From: Pseudomonadota bacterium
Lineage (GTDB): Bacteria > Pseudomonadota > Alphaproteobacteria > Rhizobiales > Beijerinckiaceae
Direction of reading: 5' to 3'
Assembly: GCA_020161575.1 (NCBI GenBank)
Contig: JAIUNR010000004.1
Location: 248,001 to 312,000, forward strand
Length of the DNA stretch: 64,000 nt
The notes beneath the pieces are model-generated. The model had not been told where the DNA came from, did not search any database, and saw only the letters and a program-made list of their open reading frames with translations. Made by a program: the position numbers and the translations under genes. This document shows positions 16,309 to 25,236 of this stretch, in pieces; positions within the stretch are counted from its first letter, which is position 1, and every line of letters begins with the position of its first letter.

Positions 16309-17163
16309 ATGATGACCCCGCTCGAAACCCTTCTCCACCATCTCGATCTCGAACCGCTCGATCGCAATCTCTGGCGCGGATTCACTCCTCGAACCGGACG
16401 CACCCGCGTTTATGGCGGGCAGGTGATCGCCCAGGCGCTGGTCGCGGCGATCCGCACGGTAGAACAGCGCGCCTGCCACTCCCTGCATGGCTATTTCATG
16501 CTGCCCGGCGACCCCGCCCTGCCCATCCTCTTCGAGGTGGATCGCATCCGCGACGGACGCAGCTTCGCCACGCGCCGCGTTCGCGCGATCCAGAACGGCG
16601 CGGCGATCTTTGCGATGATGGCCTCGTTTCACGCCGAGGAAGCCGGTCTTCACCACCAGATGCCGATGCCGGAAGTCGCGTTACCGGACCAGCTCCCGGA
16701 TGATGAGGCGATCCGCGAGCGCTACGTGCCCCTGCTCAGCGAGAACCGGCAAGCCTATTGGCGCGCGAAACGCCCGATCGAGGTCCGCCCGGCCGATCCC
16801 GACGCCTATTTCCTGCGCAAGCCCGGCGAAGCGCGCCACCATATCTGGTTCCGTGCCTCGGAGAGATTGCCGGATGATCCGATGGTGCATACGGCGATCC
16901 TCGCCTATGCCTCCGACATGACCATCCTCGACAGCGCGGCGGTGCCACATGGCAAAAGCGTCGCCGATGCGGATATCCAGGCGGCAAGCCTCGATCACGC
17001 GCTCTGGTTCCATGAGAGCTTTCGTGCCGATGACTGGCTGCTCTACAGCCAGGACAGCCCCTGGTCCGGCCATGCGCGCGGACTCGGGCGCGGGTTGATC
17101 TACCGGCAGGATGGCCGGCTTGTCGCCACGGTGATGCAGGAAGGGCTCATCCGCCCGGTGTAA
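16309..17163 (+). CDS. tesB: Acyl-CoA thioesterase II
   Basis: A 284-residue double-hotdog thioesterase. The first domain shows RTRVYGGQVIAQALVAA and SLHGYFMLPGDPALPILFEVDRIRDGRSFATRRV; the second shows YASDMTILDSA, LDHALWFH and WLLYSQDSPWSGHARGLGRG. Residues equivalent to the Asp-Gln-Thr/Ser catalytic set fall in the 'SDMTILD' and 'SLDHALWFH' blocks. It hydrolyses medium- and long-chain acyl-CoA to free acid and CoA. It is a single gene divergent from the UbiH-type gene. Confidence 0.95.
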   Translation: MMTPLETLLHHLDLEPLDRNLWRGFTPRTGRTRVYGGQVIAQALVAAIRTVEQRACHSLHGYFMLPGDPALPILFEVDRIRDGRSFATRRVRAIQNGAAIFAMMASFHAEEAGLHHQMPMPEVALPDQLPDDEAIRERYVPLLSENRQAYWRAKRPIEVRPADPDAYFLRKPGEARHHIWFRASERLPDDPMVHTAILAYASDMTILDSAAVPHGKSVADADIQAASLDHALWFHESFRADDWLLYSQDSPWSGHARGLGRGLIYRQDGRLVATVMQEGLIRPV

Positions 17164-17196
17164 GGGGTGGAAATCGCGCATCATGCCCATGGATTG

Positions 17197-17210
17197 TGCA
17201 GATTGCTGCA
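17197..17210. promoter_or_regulatory. Dyad upstream of the glnK sigma-54 promoter (candidate activator site)
   Basis: TGCAG-ATTG-CTGCA, perfect 5-bp arms, about 97 bases upstream of the -24 element. Its position suits an enhancer for an NtrC-like activator. It does not match the canonical NtrC spacing, so the binding protein is uncertain. Confidence 0.4.
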
Positions 17211-17267
17211 TCGCAACATATGCGTGCAAGCCACACCCATACAAGAAAAAGCAGCGCAAATCCTAAA

Positions 17268-17280
17268 AATCAATATTTTA
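17268..17280 (+). promoter_or_regulatory. Consensus IHF-binding site
   Basis: AATCAATATTTTA fits the IHF consensus WATCAANNNNTTR exactly. It lies between the upstream dyad and the sigma-54 promoter, where IHF usually bends DNA so that the activator can reach polymerase. Confidence 0.65.
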
Positions 17281-17306
17281 CAACAGGTTATCAGCGTCTC
17301 GCCCTT

Positions 17307-17322
17307 TGGCACGCCGCTTGAT
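17307..17322 (+). promoter_or_regulatory. Sigma-54 (RpoN) promoter of glnK-amtB
   Basis: TGGCACG (17307-17313), four bases, then TTGAT (17318-17322) matches the -24/-12 consensus TGGCACGNNNNTTGCW with one substitution. It is 82 bases upstream of glnK and in the correct orientation. glnK-amtB operons are classic nitrogen-limitation (NtrBC/RpoN) targets. Confidence 0.85.
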
Positions 17323-17325
17323 TGA

Positions 17326-17742
<417 letters not shown>

Positions 17743-17806
17743 ACTGTCCTGCCCCGCCCCTCCGGCGATTCCGCCCCGCGCGAATCCCGCAATCCGTGAG
17801 TTTGCC

Positions 17807-19294
17807 ATGTCGATCCCAAATCTCTCGCCAAACCTTTCCCGCTTTCTCTTGCGCCTGGGCGCGGGAACCTCGCTGGCGCTGCTCGCGCTCCCGGCCTTGG
17901 CCAATTCGCCCGCCGCACAACCGCACAAGGCGGATATCGGCTGGATGATGGTTTCCACGCTTCTCGTCTTGCTGATGACGGTGCCGGGCCTCGCGCTGTT
18001 TTATGGCGGGCTGGTGCGCTCGAAGAACATGCTCTCGATCCTCACCCAGGTTCTCGCCACCTTGTGCATGGTCGCGCTGATCTGGGTCTTTTACGGCTAT
18101 TCGCTCACCTTCACCGGCGGCTCCTTTTCGAGTGTGATCGGCGGCTTCGACAAGGCCTTCCTGCGCGGTGTCGATCTCGCGGCCAACGTGCCGACCTTCT
18201 CGAACGGCGTGGTGATTCCCGAAATGCTCTACATGGCCTTCCAGATGACCTTCGCCTGCATCACGCCGGCGCTGATCGTCGGCGCCATCGCGGAGCGGGC
18301 GCGCTTCTCGGCACTCCTGATCTTCATCGCGCTTTGGGTGACCTTGGTCTATTTCCCGCTCGCCCACATGGTCTGGTACTGGCAGGGACCGGATGCGATC
18401 GCCGCCGCCGCCAAGGCTGTCGCGATCGCCGGTGACGAAGCCGCCAGGAAACTCGCGCTGGAAAAACTCGACGCGGTGAAGGCCGATGCGGGCCTCCTCT
18501 TCCAATGGGGCGCGCTCGATTTCGCCGGCGGCACGGTGGTGCATATCAATGCGGGCATCGCGGGGCTGGTCGGCGCCGTCATGATCGGCAAGCGCATCGG
18601 CTACGGGCGTGATCTGCTCGCCCCGCATTCGCTCACCATGACAATGATCGGCGCGGCCCTGCTCTGGGTCGGCTGGTTCGGCTTCAATGCCGGCTCCAAT
18701 CTCGAAGCCAACACCACCGCCGTGCTGGCCATGGTCAATACCTTCGTCGCGACAGCAGCGGCCGGTTTTTCCTGGCTCATTGTGGAATGGGTGGCGAAGG
18801 GCAAGCCCTCGCTGCTGGGGCTGGTCTCCGGCGTGGTCGCGGGGCTTGTGGCGGTGACGCCGGCTTCTGGCTTCGCCGGACCGATGGGGTCGATCATCCT
18901 CGGGCTCGTTTCCGGCGGCGCCTGCTTCTTCGCCTGCACGACGCTGAAAAATGCGCTCGGCTACGATGATTCGCTTGATGTTTTCGGCATCCATTGCGTT
19001 GGCGGCATCCTCGGCGCCATCGCAACGGGCATTCTCGTCAACCCCGCTTTGGGCGGGACTGGCATTCCCGATTACGAATCGAAGCCCGGCGAGCTCGTTG
19101 CCGCCGCCTACGAGTTCGGGCCTGCGGTTTTGGCGCAGATCAAGGCGGTCGCCTTCACGCTGGTCTATTCGGGGGTTGTTTCGGCAATTCTCTACAAGGT
19201 CGTGGACCTTGTCGTCGGGCTCAGGGTCCCGCAGGATCATGAGCGGCAGGGCCTCGATATCGTTGCCCATGGCGAGCGCGCCTACATGCCGTGA
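17807..19294 (+). CDS. amtB: Ammonium transporter AmtB
   Basis: A 495-residue inner-membrane ammonium channel. The N-terminus has a cleavable signal peptide (LGAGTSLALLALPALA), then about 11 transmembrane helices beginning IGWMMVSTLLVLLMTVPGLALFYGGLVRSKN, a family signature. Pore residues are in the conserved blocks DFAGGTVVHINAGIAGLVGA (first His) and FGIHCVGGILGAIATG (second His). ATG 17807 lies 64 bases after glnK, and the two are co-transcribed. The C-terminal tail GLRVPQDHERQGLDIVAHGERAY is the standard GlnK-interacting tail. Confidence 0.97.
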   Translation: MSIPNLSPNLSRFLLRLGAGTSLALLALPALANSPAAQPHKADIGWMMVSTLLVLLMTVPGLALFYGGLVRSKNMLSILTQVLATLCMVALIWVFYGYSLTFTGGSFSSVIGGFDKAFLRGVDLAANVPTFSNGVVIPEMLYMAFQMTFACITPALIVGAIAERARFSALLIFIALWVTLVYFPLAHMVWYWQGPDAIAAAAKAVAIAGDEAARKLALEKLDAVKADAGLLFQWGALDFAGGTVVHINAGIAGLVGAVMIGKRIGYGRDLLAPHSLTMTMIGAALLWVGWFGFNAGSNLEANTTAVLAMVNTFVATAAAGFSWLIVEWVAKGKPSLLGLVSGVVAGLVAVTPASGFAGPMGSIILGLVSGGACFFACTTLKNALGYDDSLDVFGIHCVGGILGAIATGILVNPALGGTGIPDYESKPGELVAAAYEFGPAVLAQIKAVAFTLVYSGVVSAILYKVVDLVVGLRVPQDHERQGLDIVAHGERAYMP

Positions 19295-19376
19295 AGCGCG
19301 CAGAAGAGCCGGAGCGGAAGGCGCCGGAGAGGATTCCTTCTCTCCTCCCCGGCTCGACTGCAAGGACACATCTTGC

Positions 19377-19410
19377 ACGGCGGTTTCCTCGGGGGGCCGC
19401 CGTTTTTCTT
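19377..19410 (+). terminator. Rho-independent terminator after amtB
   Basis: Stem ACGGCGG (19377-19383) with CCGCCGT (19397-19403), a 13-base loop, then TTTTCTT. It is 83 bases after the amtB stop codon and ends the glnK-amtB unit. Confidence 0.85.
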
Positions 19411-19585
19411 GTGCCCTGCTTTTCTTGCCCAGCTTTTCTCGCCCTTGCCGCCCAAGAGCAAACAGAACCTTAACCCGATTGACGCAAAACTGCGCTTTGA
19501 GCTGCGGTTCGGAAAAGAGGCCAGAAACGCCCATCCGCGCCGCCGGTGCCGCAAAGGCTCTTGTATTGCGTAAGGAACCGGCCCC

Positions 19586-22138
19586 GTGATGCGGACAACA
19601 CGCCTCACCCAATCCTCCCTCGACGTGCTGCCGCACGGCATGAGCGAAACCTTGTCACGCCGGATGAAGGACATCATCGGCATCGGCTTGATCGCCACCG
19701 CCATCCTGCTTGTGCTGGCGCTGGCTACCTGGTCTGTGACCGATCCCAGCTTCTCGAACGCTACCAGCGCCAAGGCCCGCAACCTGCTCGGTCTTCCCGG
19801 CGCCATCGTCGCCGATCTCGGCATGCAGCTCTTCGGCATCGGCTGCATCGCGCTGGCCTTCGGCTTCGGCATCATCGGCATCCGGCTGATCTGGTTGCAC
19901 GGCGAGGAACGCATCCGCTGGCGGATCGCGACCGCCGTGATCGGCCTGTTCTGCGCCTCCGGCCTCGCTTCAGCCCTGCCGCCCGCGGAACGCTGGCCGC
20001 TTCCCTCGGGTCTTGGCGGCGCGCTGGGCGATGCGCTGTTGCATCTGTCCGGCTGGATCAGCCTCGGCGCCTATGGTTATGGTCGGCTCTTCGCGGCGCT
20101 GCTTTTCGGCATCGGCGCCATCCTGAGCTTTTCGCTGCTGACGCGCGGGGTCAGCACCCTGCGCGAACGCGACGAGGAGGAAGACGAAGCGGCAAACGAC
20201 GAACCTTCCGCGGCGATCCTTTCCATCGGCGCCCTGCTTCACTTCTTCTATGTCCTGCGCGGTTTTCTGGGGCGGATCTTTCCGCAGCGCGAGCGGATCG
20301 CTGGCCATGCGGGCCTCGGCGCGCGGATTGCCAATGCGGCCAGACACCGCCGGGACGATACGTTCGAGGAAGAGCTGCGCCCGCCCCAGCCGCGCCGCAA
20401 GCCGGTCTTCGCGCCGTCGGCGCGCGCGGCGGAGCCGGCCTTCGACGACGAGGACGAATTCGACCCCCTGCCGCCTGTCTCTCCCCAAACAGCGCCGGAA
20501 TATCGCCCGGCGGGGGAAGCGCCTTCGGCGCGCGTCACCGCACCGGCCGGCGCCCTCAAGCCCGGCAAGCGCGAGACGCGCGAGGCGCAGGTCTCGATCT
20601 TCCAGCACGAGGAATACACCTTCCCGCCGCTCTCGCTGCTCGCCGAGCCGAAACGGGCCTCGACACCCCAGATTTCCACCGACGCGCTGGAGCAGAATGC
20701 GCGCCTGCTCGAAGGCGTGCTCGACGATTTCGGCATCCGCGGCGAGATCATCAACGTGCGCCCCGGCCCGGTGGTGACGCTCTACGAACTCGAACCCGCG
20801 CCGGGTACGAAATCGAGCCGCGTGATCGGGCTTGCGGAAGATATCGCGCGCTCCATGAGCGCGGTCGCCGCCCGCGTGGCGGTTGTACCGGGCCGCAACG
20901 CGATCGGCATCGAATTGCCGAACCAGAAGCGCGAGACCGTGCTTCTGCGCGAATTGCTTGCTTCCGAGGATTTCGAGAAATCGAAGCTGCGCCTGCCGAT
21001 CTGCCTCGGCAAGACGATCGGCGGCGAGCCGGTCATCGTCGATCTCGCGCGCATGCCGCATCTGCTCGTCGCCGGCACGACCGGCTCGGGCAAGTCGGTC
21101 GCGATCAACACCATGATCTGTTCGCTGCTCTACCGGCTGAAGCCGGAAGAATGCCGCCTGATCATGATCGATCCGAAAATGCTCGAACTCTCGATCTATG
21201 ACGGTATTCCCCATCTGCTCACCCCCGTCGTCACCGATCCGAAAAAGGCGGTGGTCGCGCTCAAATGGGCCGTGCGCGAGATGGAGGACCGCTATCGCAA
21301 GATGTCGAAGATCGGCGTGCGCAATATCGACGGCTACAATGCCCGGATGGAAGAGGCGCAGGGCAAGGGCGAGGTCATCACCCGCACGATCCAGACCGGC
21401 TATGACCGCGATACCGGCGAGGCGCTCTACGAAGAAGAGGTGATGGCGCTCGAGAAGATCCCCTATATCGTCGTCATCGTCGACGAAATGGCGGATCTCA
21501 TGCTCGTCGCCGGCAAGGAGATCGAGGGCGCGGTACAGCGCCTCGCGCAGATGGCGCGTGCCGCCGGCATCCATATCGTGATGGCGACGCAGCGCCCCTC
21601 TGTCGATGTCATCACCGGCACGATCAAGGCGAATTTCCCGACCCGCATCTCCTTCCAGGTTACCTCCAAGATCGACAGCCGCACCATTCTCGGCGAAATG
21701 GGCGCCGAGCAGCTGCTCGGCCAGGGCGATATGCTCTACATGGCCGGCGGCGGACGCATTTCCCGCGTCCACGGGCCGTTCGTGGCCGATGGCGAGGTCG
21801 AGAAGGTTGTCGCGCATCTGAAAACCCAAGGCCGGCCCGATTACGTTGATGCCGTCACCGCCGATGCGGAGGGCGAGGAGGGCGCAGGCGGGGGCGAGGA
21901 CAGCCCGGTCTTCGACAAGGGCGAGTTCGGCGACGAGAGCGCGGATCTCTACGACCAGGCGGTCGCGGTGGTTCTGCGCGACAAGAAGGCCTCGACTTCC
22001 TACGTCCAGCGCCGTCTCCAGATCGGCTACAATCGTGCGGCCTCGATCATCGAGCGCATGGAGCGCGAGGGGATCGTCGGTCCCGCCAACCATGCCGGCA
22101 AGCGCGAGATCCTGCTTGAAGGCGGACGGGAAGAATGA
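19586..22138 (+). CDS. ftsK: DNA translocase FtsK
   Basis: An 850-residue septal DNA pump. Four hydrophobic helices lie in the first 185 residues, followed by an acidic/proline-rich linker (about 200-360), then the RecA-like motor with Walker A GTTGSGKS at 497-504 and Walker B IVVIVDEMADLM. The C-terminal gamma winged-helix (about 780-845; DLYDQAVAVVLRDKKASTSYVQRRL) reads KOPS sequences and activates XerD. The start is GTG 19586 or the adjacent ATG 19589; AAGGAA is upstream. KOPS-like octamers in this window point away from the oriC candidate. Confidence 0.96.
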   Translation: MMRTTRLTQSSLDVLPHGMSETLSRRMKDIIGIGLIATAILLVLALATWSVTDPSFSNATSAKARNLLGLPGAIVADLGMQLFGIGCIALAFGFGIIGIRLIWLHGEERIRWRIATAVIGLFCASGLASALPPAERWPLPSGLGGALGDALLHLSGWISLGAYGYGRLFAALLFGIGAILSFSLLTRGVSTLRERDEEEDEAANDEPSAAILSIGALLHFFYVLRGFLGRIFPQRERIAGHAGLGARIANAARHRRDDTFEEELRPPQPRRKPVFAPSARAAEPAFDDEDEFDPLPPVSPQTAPEYRPAGEAPSARVTAPAGALKPGKRETREAQVSIFQHEEYTFPPLSLLAEPKRASTPQISTDALEQNARLLEGVLDDFGIRGEIINVRPGPVVTLYELEPAPGTKSSRVIGLAEDIARSMSAVAARVAVVPGRNAIGIELPNQKRETVLLRELLASEDFEKSKLRLPICLGKTIGGEPVIVDLARMPHLLVAGTTGSGKSVAINTMICSLLYRLKPEECRLIMIDPKMLELSIYDGIPHLLTPVVTDPKKAVVALKWAVREMEDRYRKMSKIGVRNIDGYNARMEEAQGKGEVITRTIQTGYDRDTGEALYEEEVMALEKIPYIVVIVDEMADLMLVAGKEIEGAVQRLAQMARAAGIHIVMATQRPSVDVITGTIKANFPTRISFQVTSKIDSRTILGEMGAEQLLGQGDMLYMAGGGRISRVHGPFVADGEVEKVVAHLKTQGRPDYVDAVTADAEGEEGAGGGEDSPVFDKGEFGDESADLYDQAVAVVLRDKKASTSYVQRRLQIGYNRAASIIERMEREGIVGPANHAGKREILLEGGREE

Positions 22139-22184
22139 CTTGTCTGAATAACTTGCCTGAATAACTTGCCTGAATGACTTTCCT
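22133..22184. repeat. Four tandem 13-bp repeats at the ftsK stop codon
   Basis: Units GAATGACTTGTCT (22133), GAATAACTTGCCT (22146), GAATAACTTGCCT (22159) and GAATGACTTTCCT (22172) run head to tail. Units two and three are identical. The first unit contains the TGA stop codon of ftsK, so the array begins inside the coding sequence. Confidence 0.92.
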
Positions 22185-22265
22185 GCCCGTCGCGATTTGG
22201 CCATGAAGGCGCGATAGCCAGATCGGGTGAGAAAAGCTTAAGCCGCCGGAGAGTTTCAGCAGATC

Positions 22266-22991
22266 ATGAACCGCCCGAGCCATAAAGACCGCCTGCCAAT
22301 GCCGCGCGCCGTGGCGATGGCCTGTGCCTTTCTCATGACCGGATCGGCTTTGATGCCAGCCGCCGCGCAGGTGCCGCCGCCGCGGCCAGCACAGCTGAAC
22401 ACCCCGAAGGCCTCACCCGCGCCCCCTGCTGCCGCGCTGAAAAACGAGGCACCACCGAGCCTCGAGCGGATCAACGGCTATCTCAACGGCATCCGTGGCC
22501 TTCAGGCGGATTTCCTCCAGATCGCGCCCGACGGGCGCCAATATCCGGGCGTGCTCTACATGCTGCGTCCGGGGCGGATGCGGTTCGAATACCATCCGCC
22601 CGCGACGCTCGAAGTCGTCTCGGACGGGCGCTCGGTCATGATCCGCGACAAGAAGATGAAGACCGAGCCCGACAAGTATTTCATCGGCCAGACGCCGCTG
22701 AAATTCCTCCTCCAGCCCAAGATCGATGTCGCCAAGGATGCCAAGCTGGTTGATCTCAAGCGGATCGGGCCGGAAATCGTCATGACGCTGGAGGATAAAT
22801 CGACCTTCGGCGGCACCTCGATCATCCGTGTCCATTTCGATGGCGAGAATTATGCCTTGCGTGAATGGACGGTTGTTGACGCGCAAGGCGCTTCAACCCG
22901 CGTCGCTCTGTCCAACGTTGATCTTACAGCCCTGCCTGACAAGAGCCTCTTCATCGTCGACGAGCCGAAGCTGATGGAGCCGAGAAACTGA
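22266..22991 (+). CDS. lolA: Outer-membrane lipoprotein carrier protein LolA
   Basis: A 241-residue periplasmic chaperone that receives lipoproteins from LolCDE and delivers them to the outer membrane. A signal peptide (about residues 1-34, ending AAA-Q) precedes a proline-rich stretch and then the LolA half-barrel: INGYLNGIRGLQADFLQI, GVLYMLRPGRMRFEYHPPATLEVVSDGRSVMI, LKFLLQPKIDV and GASTRVALSNV. Alphaproteobacterial LolA often replaces the E. coli Arg43-type core with this PGRMRFEY form. Position after ftsK is typical of the order. Confidence 0.93.
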   Translation: MNRPSHKDRLPMPRAVAMACAFLMTGSALMPAAAQVPPPRPAQLNTPKASPAPPAAALKNEAPPSLERINGYLNGIRGLQADFLQIAPDGRQYPGVLYMLRPGRMRFEYHPPATLEVVSDGRSVMIRDKKMKTEPDKYFIGQTPLKFLLQPKIDVAKDAKLVDLKRIGPEIVMTLEDKSTFGGTSIIRVHFDGENYALREWTVVDAQGASTRVALSNVDLTALPDKSLFIVDEPKLMEPRN

Positions 22992-23091
22992 TTCTCCCAA
23001 ACCGGTGGAAATCAGCTTCTTCGGCAAAGCCCTGCTTCGCCTCTGCCATGGCCTCGGCTAAGGTCTCACGACCCGCCGCCGGAATGCCTTC

Positions 23092-23907
23092 ATGACCAAA
23101 ACCCTTTCTATCGCGACCTGGAACATCAACTCGGTTCGCCTGCGAATCGATCTTGTCACCCGTTTCCTCGCCGAGCAGCAACCCGATGTGCTCTGCCTTC
23201 AGGAGACGAAATGCCCCAACGACGCCTTCCCCCATGCCGCCTTCGAGAAAGCGGGCTATCGCTATCGCACCATCGCCGGGATCAAGGGCTATAACGGCGT
23301 CGCGATCGTCTCGCGCCTTCCCATCGCGCCGGTCGAAGCGCGCGAGATGTGCGGCAAGCCCGATGCCCGCCATATCTGCGCACGGCTGGGCGAAGGCGCG
23401 GATGCCATTACGCTGCACAATTTCTATGTCCCCGCCGGCGGTGATATCGCGGATCCCGAAGCCAATCCGAAATTCGCGCACAAGCTCGCTTTCCTCGAGG
23501 AGCTGACGCGCTTCTCCGAAACCGCGCGCAAGACGGACCCGCGCTCCGTTCTCGTCGGCGATCTCAATATCGCGCCGCTCGAACATGATGTGTGGAGCCA
23601 CAAGCAGCTTCTGGATGTGGTCAGCCATACGCCCATCGAGACGAAGGGGCTGATGGAAACCATCGCCACCGGCGACTGGATCGATGCGATGCGTCTGCTG
23701 AGCCCGGAGCCGAAAAAGCTCTATTCCTGGTGGAGCTATCGCTCACCGGATTGGGACAAGGCCGACAAGGGCCGCCGGCTCGATCATGTCTGGCTCGGCA
23801 AGGGGCTCGATGGTGCGCTCAAGGCGGGCCATTTCTTTCGCGAGACGCGCGGATGGGAGCGCCCTTCCGACCATGTCCCGGTGATGGTCACCCTCGATCT
23901 AAGCTGA
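23092..23907 (+). CDS. xthA: Exodeoxyribonuclease III
   Basis: A 271-residue AP endonuclease and 3'-5' exonuclease of base-excision repair. The family blocks are complete: WNINSVRLR, PDVLCLQETK with catalytic Glu38, the GYNGVAIVSR segment, HNFYVPAGGD, LVGDLNIAP with the Asp-Asn pair, WWSYR and the terminal PSDHVPVMVTLDL with Asp-His. The length is normal. It converges on the cNMP-binding gene, with two inverted repeats between them. Confidence 0.95.
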   Translation: MTKTLSIATWNINSVRLRIDLVTRFLAEQQPDVLCLQETKCPNDAFPHAAFEKAGYRYRTIAGIKGYNGVAIVSRLPIAPVEAREMCGKPDARHICARLGEGADAITLHNFYVPAGGDIADPEANPKFAHKLAFLEELTRFSETARKTDPRSVLVGDLNIAPLEHDVWSHKQLLDVVSHTPIETKGLMETIATGDWIDAMRLLSPEPKKLYSWWSYRSPDWDKADKGRRLDHVWLGKGLDGALKAGHFFRETRGWERPSDHVPVMVTLDLS

Positions 23908-23956
23908 ATTCCCGCCGCCGATTCAGCGCGGATATCGATCTGCCACGGTCAGATCG
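23903..23956. terminator. Two adjacent hairpins between convergent xthA and cNMP genes
   Basis: GCTGAAT (23903-23909) pairs with ATTCAGC (23921-23927), and CGATCTG (23936-23942) pairs with CAGATCG (23950-23956). Both arms are perfect, but there is no T-run, so a terminator role is inferred from the position between converging genes. Confidence 0.4.
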
Positions 23957-24392
23957 CCAGAGCACCGAGCCGGCTCGCAAGGCTGCGTGCTTCCGCCGCC
24001 AGGTAATCGCGCAAGGCCTGCGCACTCGCGGGATGTGCCTCAAGCACGCGCTGGACCAGATCGCGCGAGAGGACGAGCACCATGGCATTGTCGCGCGCAA
24101 GCGCCGTTGCCGCGCGCTCGACCGCGGAGAAAAGCGCGTTCTGCCCGATGAGCGCGCCTGGCCCGAACAGGTGCGGCGAAGGCGCGCCGTCATCCGAGCA
24201 ATCGAGCACGATTTCACCCGCCAGGACAAGAAAACCGCCATCGGAAAGCTCGCCGCGCCGGAACAGCATGTCCCCGGCGCGCAATTGCCGACGATTGGCC
24301 GAAAAGGCGATGAGGCGCAGCGCTTCCACTTCCACGCGCTGGAAGAGCGGAAGCGCCTTGAGGGTGGTGATGATGTCGTCGAGCTTGGTCAT
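23949..24392 (-). CDS. Cyclic nucleotide-binding domain protein
   Basis: A 147-residue single-domain protein of the cNMP-binding (Crp-like) fold: FQRVEVEALRLIAFSANRRQLRAGDMLFRRGELSDGGFLVLAGEIVL is the beta-roll opening, and LFGPGALIGQNALF is the expected phosphate-cassette region. The Arg of a true cAMP cassette (xxRxA) is present in loose form as ERAATALA. There is no helix-turn-helix DNA-binding domain. It starts 3 bases after the response-regulator stop, so the two are surely co-transcribed and probably act in one signalling pathway. Confidence 0.85.
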   Translation of the reverse strand: MTKLDDIITTLKALPLFQRVEVEALRLIAFSANRRQLRAGDMLFRRGELSDGGFLVLAGEIVLDCSDDGAPSPHLFGPGALIGQNALFSAVERAATALARDNAMVLVLSRDLVQRVLEAHPASAQALRDYLAAEARSLASRLGALAI

Positions 24393-24395
24393 GGC

Positions 24396-25082
24396 TCAGG
24401 GTACCAGCTTGTAGCCGCCGCTCTCGGTGACGAGAATGCGCGCGCGGCCAGGATCGACCTCGATCTTCTGACGAAGCCGGTAGATATGGGTTTCGAGCGT
24501 GTGCGTGGTGACATTCGAATTATAGCCCCAGACTTCCTGAAGCAGCACATCGCGCCCGATGACCTTCTGACCCGCGCGATAGAGGAAGCGCAGGATCGCG
24601 GTTTCCTTTTCCGTCAGGCGGATCTTCGAGCCCTTGTCCGTCACCAGCAGCTTGGCGCCGGGGCGGAAGGAATAGGGGCCGACGGCGAAGATGGCATCGT
24701 CACTCGCCTCGTGCTGGCGCAGATGCGCGCGGATGCGCGCCAGGAGCACCGCAAAGCGGAATGGCTTGGTGACGTAATCATTGGCGCCCGCTTCCAGCCC
24801 CAGAATGGTATCGGCCTCGCCGTCATGCCCGGTGAGCATGATGACCGGGGAGCGGAAACCTCCCTTGCGCAGGATCTTCACCGCCTCGCGACCATCGATA
24901 TCAGGCAGGCCAACATCCATGATCACGAGATCGAAATGATCGCTCTTCGCCATTTGCACGGCGGCGGTCGCGGTATCGACATCCTTGATCTGGAACTCGT
25001 CATAAAGCTGAAGCTGCTCCACCAGGGCGCCGCGCAACTCTGAATCGTCGTCGCAGACGAGGATCTTGCGGATATTGCTCAT
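24396..25082 (-). CDS. OmpR-family response regulator transcription factor
   Basis: A 228-residue two-component regulator. The receiver domain (about 4-122) has acidic residues in LVCDDD (11-13), the phosphoacceptor Asp56 in LVIMDVGLPD, the LTGHDG switch Thr, and the Lys in DYVTKPF. The C-terminal winged helix (about 130-226; LTEKETAILRFLYRAGQKVIGRDVLLQEVWG, THTLETHIYRLRQKI) binds DNA. ATG 25082 is chosen because it has a GGGG site and gives the standard receiver start MSNIRKILVCDD; the frame is open for 22 codons upstream. No histidine kinase gene is adjacent, so its kinase is encoded elsewhere. Confidence 0.93.
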   Translation of the reverse strand: MSNIRKILVCDDDSELRGALVEQLQLYDEFQIKDVDTATAAVQMAKSDHFDLVIMDVGLPDIDGREAVKILRKGGFRSPVIMLTGHDGEADTILGLEAGANDYVTKPFRFAVLLARIRAHLRQHEASDDAIFAVGPYSFRPGAKLLVTDKGSKIRLTEKETAILRFLYRAGQKVIGRDVLLQEVWGYNSNVTTHTLETHIYRLRQKIEVDPGRARILVTESGGYKLVP

Positions 25083-25236
25083 GAAAGCCCCGATATGCGT
25101 TTCTTGCTTTATAGGCGCAGGTTGCGCCGAATCAGCCGTAGATGGCAAGCTGCCTCGTCGATTTAAACCCCGGCGAGGCTGAGGTCACGCAAACGTGCGC
25201 CGGATGTGAAATCGAAAAGGATCAACAGGGAAACGT

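Noticed and set aside
17180-17300. Canonical NtrC sites (TGCAC-N-GTGCA) upstream of glnK
   Set aside because: TGCA half-sites occur but with the wrong spacing; only the dyad at 17197 is recorded, as a candidate.
19970-22204. A 744-codon open frame opposite ftsK
   Set aside because: Same reason: composition is that of a reverse shadow, while ftsK on the plus strand is complete and has its motifs.
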